Assembly (NCBI GenBank): GCA_007741555.1
Contig: CP036526.1
Coordinates: 186,001-250,000, forward strand
Direction: 5' to 3'
Source of the DNA: Stieleria marina
GTDB taxonomy: Bacteria > Planctomycetota > Planctomycetia > Pirellulales > Pirellulaceae
DNA length: 64,000 nucleotides
Positions 36,050 through 46,205 of this stretch are shown piece by piece. The translations under genes were made by a program, and so were the position numbers. The notes beneath the pieces were generated by a model that did no database searches, had not been told where the DNA came from, and saw nothing but the letters and a program-made list of their open reading frames with translations. Numbering within the stretch: the first letter of the stretch is position 1; every line of letters begins with the position of its first letter.

Positions 36050-38515
36050 ATGCTCAACATCCTGATCGAATCCATTGCCGCGATCGCCATTGCGTTCGCT
36101 CCACAGACCGAAACCCTCGGCGAGTATTGGGGCACGGGGGAAGACGAGTCCGTCTACTACAAACTAGTCGATGTTCCGCTGCCAAAGGAACTGGCGATCG
36201 AAGCTGGCAGCTTTGAAGTCATGCCGGACAAGGAGTCGCTGGCCATCGCCACTCGACGCGGTGACATTTTCATCGCCGACGGTGTGTTCGACAAATATCC
36301 GGAACCACATTTTCACAAGTTCGCCGAGGGGCTCGACGAGATTTTCGGGCTAGCCTTTCACGATGGTTCGTTCATCGCCACCCAGCAGGCCGAAGTAACC
36401 CGGATCACGGACAACGATGGTGATGGTCGGGCGGACCGGTTCGACACCATCAGCGACAAATGGGGATTCGGCGATTACCACGAGTTCGCATTCGGTTCCA
36501 AACCGGACGCCGACGGCAATGTGTGGGTAGGGCTTTGCTTGACGAAGTCGTATCACTCCGAACAACCATTTCGCGGCTGGTGCCTAAAGATCACGCCCGA
36601 AGGCAAAGCGATTCCTATCTGCAGTGGCATTCGCAGTCCCTGCGGCATTGGTCCGAACGAGCATGGCGTGATGTTCTATGCCGAAAGCCAGGGGCCGTGG
36701 AACGGTTCGTGCAGTTTGAAGGTGCTGCAGCCCGGCGGGTTCATGGGGCATCCGGTCAGCTTCAACTGGTACGAACTAGCACCCGAAATGGGACCGGTGC
36801 CAGTGAAACCTAACACGCCATCGCGACTGGAAATCGAACGCAAGCGAGTCAAAGAACTCGTGCCGTACGCCGTTGTCTTTCCGTACATCAGAATGGGGCG
36901 GTCGATTTCCGGATTCCAGGTTGACCGGACTGGCGGAAAATTCGGGCCGTTCACCAACCAGATCTTCATCGGCGACTTTAGCCTGGGCGTCGTCATGCGG
37001 GCGACGACGGAGAAAGTCAACGGTGTCTGGCAGGGCGCGTGCTATCCGTTTCGAGAAGGATTTGCGACGGGGTTGCTGGCCGTTCAGTTCACTCCCGACG
37101 GAAACCTGATCGCCGGCGGAACCAACCGCGGTTGGCCGGTTCGTGGCCCCAAAGCTTACGCGATTCAGCGATTGGACTGGACCGGAATCACGCCCTTCGA
37201 GATCAAAGAAATCAAAGCGAAGCCGCAGGGGTTTCAGATCGCGTTTACCAAACCCGTCGATCGTGACGTCGCTGCGAAACCGGAAACGTATCAACTCAAA
37301 ACGTTCACTCACATGTATCGCCAGGCTTACGGCAGCCCGGAAGTCGACCAGACGGTGCCGACCGTGTCCGCCGTCCACGTGGCCGACGATGCCATGAGCG
37401 TTGTCATCGACGTCGAGGGTCTGGTCCAAGGTCATGTGCACGATTTCTTTCTTCCCGACATGCGATCGAGCGATCAGCTTAAACTTCTGCACGCCAACGC
37501 GTTCTACACACTCAACGAGATCCCCAAAGCGAGTACGCAGGACACGGCCGAAGCCAAACATTCAAGCGAATCGATGCCGTGGCTGCACTATCCAGATGGC
37601 GAGGGCCCCGGTAAGGGGAAACACGTCGTGCTGATCGCTGCTGAGCAAGAATATCGCAGCGAACAGTCAATGCCGATGCTGGCCAAGGTGCTGGCGAAAC
37701 AACACGGTTTTGGTTGCACCGTTTTGTTTTCCGTGAACGAAAACGGCGAAGTCGATCCCACGCTTCCGGCACCCTTTAAAGATAAAGACAAACGCCACCA
37801 CATCCCGGGACTTGAAAAACTTGCCGACGCCGATTGTTTAATCTGGATGTCGCGATTCATGCACTTGCCCGACGATCAAATGCAGGATTTTTTCAATTAC
37901 TTTGATTCCGGCAAACCAATCATCGCACTACGCACCGCGAACCATGGCTTCCAACGCGGCAAGAAGTACGTCGTAGACCAGCGCACCGTGAGCCTGCGGG
38001 AATTCCTTGGTGGTGCGTTTTCCGGACATCACGGCGGCTGGCACCGCGAATCCACTCGAGGCATCGTCGTTGACGAGCAAAAGGAGCACCCCATCCTCAC
38101 GGGTGTCCGCGACATCTGGGGCACGTCGGACGTCTATCGTTGCCACACAGATGAAGCTCCGTTTCCTGATGACTGCACGTCGCTGGTTCTAGGTCAGCCG
38201 CTCGTCAATTTGCAGCCGGACGCACCGGCTAATTCCAAAAAGGAACCGCTGCCGATCGCCTGGGCGAAAACGTGGAAGGGTAACGCGGGACGGTCATCAC
38301 GAATCTTTCATTTCACGATGGGCTCAGCAGAAGACTTTGCCAATGAAGGTGTCCGACGGATGACGGTTAACGCGGTCTACTGGGGCATCGGAATGGAATC
38401 GAAGATCACTGCCGATCGATCCGTCGAAATCGTGGGCGAATACAAGCCGCTTGCCGCTGGTTTCAACTACGAAAAACTGGGCGTAAAGCCGCGGAAACCG
38501 GAATACTACAAGTAA
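36050..38515 (+). CDS. exported beta-propeller protein fused to ThuA-like domain
   Basis: An 821-residue protein. Residues to about 400 form a six-bladed glucose-dehydrogenase-like propeller (FEVMPDKESLAIATRRGDIFIADG, FGLAFHDGSFIATQQ, ITDNDGDGRADRFD), a form that goes with PVC cytochromes. About 530-800 is a ThuA-like glutamine-amidotransferase fold (KHVVLIAAEQEYRSEQSMP, ADCLIWMSRFMHLPDDQMQD, GKPIIALRTANHGF, GWHRESTRG). In the family ThuA modules act on disaccharides such as trehalose, but these secreted fusions are uncharacterised. The N-terminus (MLNILIESIAAIAIAFAPQ) is a weak signal. Tight spacing with the cytochrome suggests a periplasmic dehydrogenase system. Confidence 0.82.
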   Translation: MLNILIESIAAIAIAFAPQTETLGEYWGTGEDESVYYKLVDVPLPKELAIEAGSFEVMPDKESLAIATRRGDIFIADGVFDKYPEPHFHKFAEGLDEIFGLAFHDGSFIATQQAEVTRITDNDGDGRADRFDTISDKWGFGDYHEFAFGSKPDADGNVWVGLCLTKSYHSEQPFRGWCLKITPEGKAIPICSGIRSPCGIGPNEHGVMFYAESQGPWNGSCSLKVLQPGGFMGHPVSFNWYELAPEMGPVPVKPNTPSRLEIERKRVKELVPYAVVFPYIRMGRSISGFQVDRTGGKFGPFTNQIFIGDFSLGVVMRATTEKVNGVWQGACYPFREGFATGLLAVQFTPDGNLIAGGTNRGWPVRGPKAYAIQRLDWTGITPFEIKEIKAKPQGFQIAFTKPVDRDVAAKPETYQLKTFTHMYRQAYGSPEVDQTVPTVSAVHVADDAMSVVIDVEGLVQGHVHDFFLPDMRSSDQLKLLHANAFYTLNEIPKASTQDTAEAKHSSESMPWLHYPDGEGPGKGKHVVLIAAEQEYRSEQSMPMLAKVLAKQHGFGCTVLFSVNENGEVDPTLPAPFKDKDKRHHIPGLEKLADADCLIWMSRFMHLPDDQMQDFFNYFDSGKPIIALRTANHGFQRGKKYVVDQRTVSLREFLGGAFSGHHGGWHRESTRGIVVDEQKEHPILTGVRDIWGTSDVYRCHTDEAPFPDDCTSLVLGQPLVNLQPDAPANSKKEPLPIAWAKTWKGNAGRSSRIFHFTMGSAEDFANEGVRRMTVNAVYWGIGMESKITADRSVEIVGEYKPLAAGFNYEKLGVKPRKPEYYK

Positions 38516-38567
38516 GCTCCGTCGCCAAACTTGTCGTGGTGGCTTCGTCATCTATCCAAAGATCTCC

Positions 38568-40610
38568 ATGAAACATCTCATCGTCCACCTCCTCCTCGCC
38601 GCCTTTTCGCTGCACTTTATCAGCATCGGTGAAGCTTGGGCTCAAGATCAATCCAGGCAAGAGGAAGCTACCGAGCGACTTCGTGCGATCTATGAACGCA
38701 ACGAATTTCGTGCTCCGGACGTCGATGCCGAGTGGCTTCCGGATAGCTCTGGCTACCAACTCCGCGAGAAAGACTCAACGACCAACAAGCCCGTTGTCGC
38801 TCTGTACGATGTCGAATCGGGAGCACGCACGGTTGTTGAGAAGCCAGGCACAAAGAACCGTCTGTCGCCCAGCGGCGCCCGTGTCGCGGAAGCTCGCAAT
38901 CGAAAAGTCGTTGTGCGAGACGTCGACAGCGACAAACGAACTGTACTGACGGAAAATGTCGGCGATCGTGATATTTCTTTTCGCGACCTGCGTTGGAGTC
39001 CCAGCGGCAAGTATCTCTCGTTCGTGGAAGCGGACAGCACCGAAGTGAAACAACGATCGGTGCTGGTACCGGGAGATCCGTCTTATCCCGGCGTTAAACA
39101 ACATCGCTTTGCCCGAGTCGGAGGAAAACTGACATCACTGCGGATTGGGGTTGCTGACGTCGAAAATGAGAAGGTCCGTTGGCTGCCGCTCGAGGTTCCA
39201 GGCGAAGGGTTTTATCTTGGCCAGGTCGATTGGATCCCCAGTTCCGACGACCTGCTGGTCGAAACCCTAAGTCGCTTTCGGGACAAACGGGAATTTTGGA
39301 TCGCTTCGACCGACGGAAAACTGATTCGAATCTACAGCGAAGTCGACGACGCCTGGGCCGTCGGCAGCCACGGCATTAATTCCGGAGCCCACTGGATTCG
39401 CGCTGGTGAAGCGTTTGTTTTCATCAGTGAAAAAGACGGATGGCGTCATGCCTGGTTGCTCACGCGCGATGGCAAGACCGAGACGAAGCTCACTCACGGT
39501 GAATTCGACATCATCGATCGAGTTCACGTCGATGAAGCGGGCGGATGGTACTACTTTTACGCTTCCCCCGACAACGCGACCCAGAAGTATCTCTATCGTG
39601 TTCCGCTCAGCGGCAGTGGAAAACTGGAGCGAATCACGCCGAAGGGTTTATCCGGGACGCACGACTACGTTGTCTCACCCGACGCGAAATGGGCGGTCCA
39701 TACGTTCTCGACGGCGAATGACCCACCCGTGGTGGACCTTGTTGAGCTGCCCGACCACAAGGTGATTCGTGTACTGAATGATGGTAGCGAGCTGCGAGAG
39801 AAGTTTGAAAAGCTGAACGTGCGTCCCACCGAGTTTGTTCAAATCGACATCGGTGACGGCGTGGTGATGGACGCATCGCTCACGAAACCGCGAGACTTTG
39901 ACGAATCAAAAAAGTATCCCGTTTTCGTGTACGTCTACGGCGAACCCTACCTGCAGACAGTCGTTGACCAGTGGGGCGTCAAACAGATTGATTTCCTTCG
40001 CGTCGTTGCGGACCAGGGGTACATCACCGTGTCGATCGACAACCGAGGCACGGCGGCCCCCAAAGGCGCAGCATGGCGACGCTCGATCTTTGGAAGTCTT
40101 GGCCCGCTGTCTACCGAAGAACAGGCGGCCGGTATAGCGAAGCTAGCGGAAATGAAATCCTACATCGACCTGGACCGAGTCGGCATCTGGGGCTGGAGCG
40201 GCGGTGGCTCCAACACGCTCAACGCGATGTTTCGCAAGCCGGATGTGTACCACGTGGGCATTGCGGTCGTCCCCAAGCCGCAGCCATGGCTTTACAACGC
40301 CTGGTTTCAGGAAATCTACATGCGAACCCGCGAAGTCAACGCGGAAGGGTATGAACGATCTGCGCCGATCAACTTCGCCGAAGGCCTGAAAGGCAAGCTG
40401 CTGATTGTCACCGGTTCCGGCGAAACCAATACGCACATCCAAATCATCGAAGGGCTCGTCGATCGATTGATCGAACTGGGGAAACCGTTCGACTACATGG
40501 TGTATCCCAATCGCGATCACGGACTGCGTGAAGGACAGGGAACGGTCGTCCATGTCCGCATGCTGATCCTGCGATACCTGATCGAGAATCTGCCGCGTGG
40601 ACCGCGGTAG
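38568..40610 (+). CDS. S9 family (DPP4-like) peptidase with altered triad
   Basis: A 680-residue secreted serine peptidase: signal to about residue 25, an eight-bladed propeller (residues about 40-400), and an alpha/beta-hydrolase domain. The nucleophile elbow is GWSGGGS with Ser544. The C-terminus has YPNRDHGL with the catalytic His. The acid position is unusual: where DPP4 relatives read GTADDNVH, this one reads GSGETNTH, so the Asp pair is Glu-Thr. If Glu does not replace Asp, activity is doubtful. It follows the propeller-ThuA gene by 52 bases and precedes a sulfatase by 45 bases. Confidence 0.85.
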   Translation: MKHLIVHLLLAAFSLHFISIGEAWAQDQSRQEEATERLRAIYERNEFRAPDVDAEWLPDSSGYQLREKDSTTNKPVVALYDVESGARTVVEKPGTKNRLSPSGARVAEARNRKVVVRDVDSDKRTVLTENVGDRDISFRDLRWSPSGKYLSFVEADSTEVKQRSVLVPGDPSYPGVKQHRFARVGGKLTSLRIGVADVENEKVRWLPLEVPGEGFYLGQVDWIPSSDDLLVETLSRFRDKREFWIASTDGKLIRIYSEVDDAWAVGSHGINSGAHWIRAGEAFVFISEKDGWRHAWLLTRDGKTETKLTHGEFDIIDRVHVDEAGGWYYFYASPDNATQKYLYRVPLSGSGKLERITPKGLSGTHDYVVSPDAKWAVHTFSTANDPPVVDLVELPDHKVIRVLNDGSELREKFEKLNVRPTEFVQIDIGDGVVMDASLTKPRDFDESKKYPVFVYVYGEPYLQTVVDQWGVKQIDFLRVVADQGYITVSIDNRGTAAPKGAAWRRSIFGSLGPLSTEEQAAGIAKLAEMKSYIDLDRVGIWGWSGGGSNTLNAMFRKPDVYHVGIAVVPKPQPWLYNAWFQEIYMRTREVNAEGYERSAPINFAEGLKGKLLIVTGSGETNTHIQIIEGLVDRLIELGKPFDYMVYPNRDHGLREGQGTVVHVRMLILRYLIENLPRGPR

Positions 40611-40655
40611 CATTCCCTTTTCAATCCGTCCTTCGCTTTCATCCAAGAGAATATC

Positions 40656-42272
40656 GTGTTTGATCCGAACCGTTGTTTGAAACAAGTATCCGGCCTCGGT
40701 CGGCCTGTGTGCTTGTCCGTCTTGCTGTTGTCGATGACTGTCATTGCCAAAGCTGAAGACCCTCCCAACATCATCATTGTTTATGCCGATGATTTGGGAT
40801 TCGGCGACCTGTCCTGTTACAACAGCAAGGCCCCCTACAAAACGCCGCGACTTGATCAGATGGCGGACGAGGGCATCCGGTTTACTGACGCTCACAGCCC
40901 GTCCACGATCTGCTCGCCGTCACGGTACGGATTGTTTTCAGGACAGCAGATCTACCGTTCTACTGGTCGTGGTGGTGGTGCGTTTGAGGGACCGGGAGGA
41001 CCGAGTTACCTCAAGCCAGGAACGCTCACGATTGCTCAAATGCTCAAGGAACAGGGTTATCGAACCGGCGTCTTTGGCAAATGGCACGTTGGACTCAGCT
41101 GGTTCGACAAGGACGGCAAACGTCTTGGCGGTGGCTTCAAGAATTCTCTGCTGATCGATTATGAAAAGAGCACGCCGCTGATTGACGGCCCGAATGCTCG
41201 TGGTTTCGATGAATCGTTTGTGACACCGAATTGTCCCAATACCGATCCGCTTTACGTGTACATCGAAAATGGAATGGTGGCGGTTCCTGCGAGCGAGCGG
41301 CATGACCCCAAGAGCCTGCCCAATCCAGGTGGGAAGTGGCGATGGGATAATGACGCCGGATGGATGTCGCCTGGCTACGACTTCATGAACGCGGACCTTC
41401 TGTTCTACGACAAGACGGAAGCATTCATCCGAGAACATCGGACGAAGACTCCCGACAAACCGTTCTTTGCTGTGCTCTCCACCCAAATCGCGCATGCACC
41501 GGTTTTGCCTGCCGAAGAATTCAATGGAGCAACCGAAGCCGGACCGCGCGGAGATTTTGTCTGGGAACTGGACGTCCTTGTCGGCCGCGTGCTGGATCTG
41601 GTCAAAGAACTCGGCATCGATGATCAGACGCTCGTGATGTTTAATTCTGACAACGGCGCCGAAACGCTTCACGTCAATTGGATGCGTCAGGATCACCAGC
41701 ATGATCCCTCGGACGGATGGCGGGGAATGAAACGCGACGCTTGGGAAGGCGGCCACCGCGTGCCCTTCATTGCGCGATGGCCAGGACAGATTCCGCCAAA
41801 GCAAGTGTCCACGCAAATGACCAACACCACCGACATCTTCGCAACGGTGGCCTCGGCCGTCGGCGTTTCGTTGCCGGACGAAGCCGCAACCGACAGCTTT
41901 GACATGTTGCCTGTGATGTTGGGGCAACAAGATGAATCCAATTCCGTTCGTCCGCACCTGCTGACGCAGAGTTTCCGGGGAGAGTTCCAGATTCGTCAGG
42001 GACCGTGGAAGTATCTCGATCACAAAGGATCCGGTGGAAACAACTACGAAGTGAAGAACATGCAACCCTGGGCGCTGCCGGAAAAAGCTCCGGATGCACC
42101 GGGGCAACTCTACAACTTGGACGACGATCCGGGTGAGACGAACAACTTATACTTCAAAGAAGAAGCCAAACGCAAAGAGATGCAGGAATTGCTGTCGAAG
42201 CTGAAGTCCTCCGGTCGCAGCGCACCGACGAACCGCAAACCTTTTCGCAAGCCCATCAAGGCACGTCAATGA
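40656..42272 (+). CDS. secreted S1-type sulfatase with GTG start
   Basis: A 538-residue sulfatase. GTG at 40656 is preferred because AAGAGA lies before it and a signal peptide (VCLSVLLLSMTVIAKA) follows at the right distance. Asp-Asp is at 45-46 and formylglycine motif CSPSRYGLFSG starts at Cys86; the Phe-Ser in place of the usual Leu-Thr (LTG) is a mild variant. KWHVG, FNSDNG (usually FTSDNG) and the end LYNLDDDPGETNNLYF are typical. It heads a run of three sulfatase genes on the plus strand. Confidence 0.88.
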   Translation: MFDPNRCLKQVSGLGRPVCLSVLLLSMTVIAKAEDPPNIIIVYADDLGFGDLSCYNSKAPYKTPRLDQMADEGIRFTDAHSPSTICSPSRYGLFSGQQIYRSTGRGGGAFEGPGGPSYLKPGTLTIAQMLKEQGYRTGVFGKWHVGLSWFDKDGKRLGGGFKNSLLIDYEKSTPLIDGPNARGFDESFVTPNCPNTDPLYVYIENGMVAVPASERHDPKSLPNPGGKWRWDNDAGWMSPGYDFMNADLLFYDKTEAFIREHRTKTPDKPFFAVLSTQIAHAPVLPAEEFNGATEAGPRGDFVWELDVLVGRVLDLVKELGIDDQTLVMFNSDNGAETLHVNWMRQDHQHDPSDGWRGMKRDAWEGGHRVPFIARWPGQIPPKQVSTQMTNTTDIFATVASAVGVSLPDEAATDSFDMLPVMLGQQDESNSVRPHLLTQSFRGEFQIRQGPWKYLDHKGSGGNNYEVKNMQPWALPEKAPDAPGQLYNLDDDPGETNNLYFKEEAKRKEMQELLSKLKSSGRSAPTNRKPFRKPIKARQ

Positions 42273-42311
42273 GCATCCGCAACAACACCATTCAATTACG
42301 GAGCATCAACG

Positions 42312-43778
42312 ATGCGTGATCGTCTCTGCAGCATCACCGGCGGAGCGACAGGCTTTGCCGCTGCCTTGCTGGTTCTTTGTTCCACCGCGATTGCGCAGCA
42401 GTCGCATGGAGAAAAAGTCAGTCAGCGACCCAACTTTGTGTTTTTCCTAGTTGACGATTTGGGCTGGATGGACATCGGCGCCAATGGCAGTTCGTTTTAC
42501 GAAACGCCAAACATTGACAAGTTGGCGGATGAGGGCGTCCGATTTACTCAAGCGTATGCGGGCTCGCCGGTTTGTTCGCCCACCAGGGCTTCGATTCTGA
42601 CAGGCAAGAATCCTGCACGGATCAACCTCACGCAGTGGATCGGCGGCCCCGGCAACCCGGACTACGAACGAAACTTGCCGTTAAACGAAGTGACATTTCC
42701 TGAACTCTTGCAAGACGCCGGCTACAAGAACATCTTTCTTGGCAAATGGCACCTCAATAACAGGGAGGGCGAAGGCACACATTGGCCGGACAAACACGGC
42801 TTCGACATCAACGTTGCCGGTCACTTTCGCGGCGGGCTCTACATCAAGAACAAGTACTTCTCACCATGGGATATCCCAAATATCGAGAATGGCCCCGATG
42901 GTGAATACATCACCGATCGCTTAGCGGAAGAAGCTGTCGGCTTTATCAATCAGAGTTACGACTCGCCATTCTTGGTGTACTTCTCATTCTACCAAGTCCA
43001 CGCTCCGTTCAGCGCGCCCAAGCCGAGTGTCAAGAAGTACGAGGAAAAGCAGAAGACGATCGCATTGACCGACGACGTGCGATTCCGCGAAGACATGCAT
43101 GCGGGGAAGCAAGTCAAGTTCCGCGACAGGCAGGATCATCCCACGTATGCCGCCATGGTTGCGTCGATGGACCAGGCTGTGGGACGCGTCCTCGAAGCCG
43201 TCAAAGTGAAAGGCCTTGAAGACAACACGGTTGTTGTTTTCTTTTCGGATAATGGAGGCCTTTCTACGTCCGAAGGAATGCCAACGGCGAACACACCTCT
43301 GAAGGCCGGGAAGGGTTGGTTGTACGAAGGCGGAATCCGAGAACCGTGCATCATCAAATGGCCTGGAGTCGCCACGCCCGCTGTTTCTGACACTGTGATC
43401 ACCAGCATGGATTTCTACCCAACGATTCTGCAGATGGCCGGCCTTCCACTTCGTCCTGATTTGCACAAGGACGGCAAGAGTCTCGTTCCGATCCTGAAAG
43501 ACAAGACACAGAAACTCCATGACGCGACGTACTTCCATTACCCACATCGGTCGAATCAGAAAGGCAGCCCCAGCAGTGCGATTCGCAAAGGAGACCACAA
43601 GCTGATCGTGTTCTTTCGCGACGGTCACCGGGAACTGTACGACCTGAAGCAGGACATCGGAGAGAAACAAGATCTGGCAGACACAATGCCAGAGCTCGCG
43701 GACAGCCTGCACGATGAACTGAAGAGCTGGTGGAAGGAAGTCGACGCTCGATTTCCAGAGGGTTTCGCCACCGACTAA
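42312..43778 (+). CDS. secreted S1-type sulfatase
   Basis: A 488-residue sulfatase with a signal peptide (ATGFAAALLVLCSTAIAQ). Asp-Asp at 48-49; formylglycine motif CSPTRASILTG from Cys88; LGKWHL, FFSDNGG and GIREPCIIKWPG follow. It lies 40 bases after the preceding sulfatase and resembles the next one (43917-45344) in the AR(I/L)N pattern after LTGKNPARIN and in overall length, so the two are probably tandem duplicates that specialised on different sulfate positions. Confidence 0.9.
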   Translation: MRDRLCSITGGATGFAAALLVLCSTAIAQQSHGEKVSQRPNFVFFLVDDLGWMDIGANGSSFYETPNIDKLADEGVRFTQAYAGSPVCSPTRASILTGKNPARINLTQWIGGPGNPDYERNLPLNEVTFPELLQDAGYKNIFLGKWHLNNREGEGTHWPDKHGFDINVAGHFRGGLYIKNKYFSPWDIPNIENGPDGEYITDRLAEEAVGFINQSYDSPFLVYFSFYQVHAPFSAPKPSVKKYEEKQKTIALTDDVRFREDMHAGKQVKFRDRQDHPTYAAMVASMDQAVGRVLEAVKVKGLEDNTVVVFFSDNGGLSTSEGMPTANTPLKAGKGWLYEGGIREPCIIKWPGVATPAVSDTVITSMDFYPTILQMAGLPLRPDLHKDGKSLVPILKDKTQKLHDATYFHYPHRSNQKGSPSSAIRKGDHKLIVFFRDGHRELYDLKQDIGEKQDLADTMPELADSLHDELKSWWKEVDARFPEGFATD

Positions 43779-43807
43779 CAGTGGTCTGTCAGCAATCAAC
43801 GCTTGAA

Positions 43808-43890
43808 GTAGTGGTCTTCGCCAGAAGTCCATTGAAGGTTGAGTTCTTAAGCGTCTTACTACACGAGGAAATCTGGCGAATTCCACTACG
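43808..43890. repeat. palindromic intergenic repeat, family 2
   Basis: Arms start GTAGTGGTCTTCGCCAGAAG at 43808 and end TCTGGCGAATTCCACTAC before 43890, pairing imperfectly over about 23 bases around a 37-base centre. A related palindrome with the same GTAGTGG...TTCGCCAGAA and CCACTAC words is at 59927-59996. Both are intergenic, each in front of a carbohydrate-enzyme gene. Confidence 0.65.
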
Positions 43891-43916
43891 TTTCAGACCA
43901 AGAGAGAAACGAAATC

Positions 43917-45344
43917 ATGTTGCTATCCGGATTCAATTGTTTGCTGGCGTTGCTGTTCAGCCTTAGTGTGTTTTCTGTGAGCGCATGGGGTAAGGAATCC
44001 ACCGCGGCCGGGAAAACGCCGAACGTCGTTTTGATCATGGCGGATGATCTTGGCTGGAAAGACTTGCATTGCTACGGCAACGACCAGCTTGATACGCCCA
44101 ACATCGATCGGCTGGCCGAGCAGGGTTTGCTGTTCACAGATGCGTATTCGGCCGCACCCGTCTGCACGCCGACACGTGCGGCGCTGATGACGGGAGAATC
44201 GCCGGCGCGCCTGAATATCACCAATCACGCCGGAGGACACGTTCCGAATTTCCAAAAGCCCGGCACAGATTTGATCACGCCGATCTGGTTGCGGCATCTG
44301 CCACTGGAGCGCGTGACGCTGGCTGAGCAACTCAGGGCGGCGGGCTACGCGACTGGCTTTGTCGGCAAGTGGCATCTTTCCAATAGTCGACAATCTATCC
44401 CGGACGCGAACAATAAGCTGTCGTCTGAACCGGAGTTACGCCCGGAGCATCAGGGCTTTGACATCAATGTCGGTGGATGCCGTTTCGGAGGGCCGCCGAG
44501 CTATTTCAGCCCGTACAAGCTTCCTAACCTGGAGGGGAAAATCGACGGCGAGTACCTGCCTGACAGGTGTGCTGATGAATGCATCGGCTTCATGGAGTCG
44601 GCCAAAGCCAGCGATCATCCGTTCTTCCTTTGCTGGTGGAACTATTCGGTGCACTATCCCTTTCAGGCTCCCGCCGATTTGATCGCGAACTACGAAAAGA
44701 GAAAAGGTCCGGGCGTCGAAAACCCAACCTACGCCGCGATGATCGAGGGGATGGATGCATCGATCGGGAAGCTTCTCACCGCAATCGACGATCAGGGGCT
44801 GAGTGAAGAGACTCTGGTGGTCTTTACTTCCGACAACGGACCGTTCGCGGCGAACGTAAAACCTCTGAGGGCTGAGAAGGGTTATCTATACGAAGGCGGA
44901 ATCCGTGTCCCGATGATTGTTCGCTGGCCTGGTCGCGTCAAGCCTTCGACTCGGACGTCGACGCCCGTGATCACGATGGACATTCACGCAACGATTCTGG
45001 ATGCCGCCAAGTTACAGGCCGATCCGTCCAACACTCAGGACGGAATTTCTCTGTTGCCGATGCTGACCGGCGAATCAGAGTTGCGGCGTCAGTCGATTTA
45101 CTTTCACTATCCCAATTACGCGTTCCACAAAAAGAATCGACTGGCTAGTGCGGTTCGCTCGGGTGATTACAAGTTGCTCTGGTTTTACGACGACGATTCC
45201 GTTGAACTCTACGATCTGAAAAACGACATCAGCGAGTCACGCAACCTCGCGAGCGAAATGCCGGACAAGGCACGACAGCTTCGATCGGAACTGGAGGCAT
45301 GGCTCAAAGAAACCAATGCCAGCCAGCCTGGACGTGCCAATTGA
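43917..45344 (+). CDS. secreted S1-type sulfatase
   Basis: A 475-residue sulfatase with signal peptide ending about residue 25. Asp-Asp at 43-44; formylglycine motif CTPTRAALMTG starts at Cys83, followed by ESPARLNITNH. FVGKWHLS, FTSDNGPFA and GGIRVPMIVRWPG are present, and the C-terminus has YDLKNDISESRNLA. It is the last of three consecutive sulfatase genes; a family-2 palindrome separates it from the previous one, which may uncouple expression. Confidence 0.9.
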   Translation: MLLSGFNCLLALLFSLSVFSVSAWGKESTAAGKTPNVVLIMADDLGWKDLHCYGNDQLDTPNIDRLAEQGLLFTDAYSAAPVCTPTRAALMTGESPARLNITNHAGGHVPNFQKPGTDLITPIWLRHLPLERVTLAEQLRAAGYATGFVGKWHLSNSRQSIPDANNKLSSEPELRPEHQGFDINVGGCRFGGPPSYFSPYKLPNLEGKIDGEYLPDRCADECIGFMESAKASDHPFFLCWWNYSVHYPFQAPADLIANYEKRKGPGVENPTYAAMIEGMDASIGKLLTAIDDQGLSEETLVVFTSDNGPFAANVKPLRAEKGYLYEGGIRVPMIVRWPGRVKPSTRTSTPVITMDIHATILDAAKLQADPSNTQDGISLLPMLTGESELRRQSIYFHYPNYAFHKKNRLASAVRSGDYKLLWFYDDDSVELYDLKNDISESRNLASEMPDKARQLRSELEAWLKETNASQPGRAN

Positions 45345-45498
45345 GCCAAGTTTCTCAGCCCGGACAAATCCCTGTTTTGCTGGTTTAAGAACCGGCGATA
45401 CGCCTGTCCGAGCGAGTCCGGTGGATTTGCGTTGTCCTTTGGGAGTCGGACTTCATGGCTGCCCGAGACTCCCGGTGTCCCCGATCCAGACCGGGGAG

Positions 45499-45620
45499 TT
45501 ACCATTTCTTCAATGGGTGTTTTTCATGTTCGTCTCGCCTGAATTGAGCAATCCGACTAACAACATCCGGATGGTTGTCAGTGGATAGGTCGTAGAGTTC
45601 GATGTTTCCATACAGACCAT
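45499..45620 (-). pseudogene. C-terminal remnant of a sulfatase
   Basis: On the minus strand a 40-codon segment reads LNGLYGNIELYDLSTDNHPD, then VVSRIAQFRRDEHEKH and PLKKW before a stop. This is the typical sulfatase ending, but the usual phrase between the ELYDL and HPD words is shortened and no catalytic part is found upstream. It is a deletion remnant of a gene opposite in direction to the neighbouring sulfatases. Confidence 0.55.
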
Positions 45621-46205
45621 TGAGTCGGCAGCCCTTTCATTTATCCGTTGACACGCCAGAAGTCGACCGCCTCGCCATAACTGAGTGTCTGCGGATGGCG
45701 TCGGCCCCGACGCAGTCCAGGTCCTCCAATCGCTTTGTTTATCAGTCCGCGCAGCCACCAAAGCCAACGTGTGATGTGGCAGGCGATCAAAGACTCTCAA
45801 GCCGTTAACCCGACCCGAGCTAAACATGAACCGTCCGGTTCGGTGGGTCGGAAGCAAACGGCATGGTAACAAGCGGCCACTTTGTGAACCGAGAGCGCGA
45901 TAGTTCGCAGAGAAAAAACCGCCCGGACGGACGCTGGCTAATGCGAATCTGGGACGGCCGAGTTCGGAAGAGAGGTTTCGGGCAAATCACCGGAACTTGA
46001 AAAACGCCCCAAACACGGCGTTTATTAGCCGGCCAAGAACGGCCGATGGAGACTCTCAACCTGCGAACTGGCCGGTAGGGCCAATTCCGCAGATCGTGAT
46101 GAGTGCAGCGGAAACAACAGTCTTTGTGAAGGCTATCTATATCGATAAGCAGCAGAAGTGATGTTATCGAGTCGGGAGCCTGGGTGCCGGACGGTTCTTC
46201 CAAAC
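45621..46205. other. gap between two gene remnants
   Basis: No supported gene. Open frames here are short and rich in Arg, Ser and Pro. A GAACCGTCCGGTTC palindrome lies near 45829. Confidence 0.45.

Noticed and set aside
45820-46100. Segment with CCGTCCGG palindromes that suggested a group II intron end
   Set aside because: No domain V consensus and no reverse transcriptase frame; treated as plain intergenic sequence.
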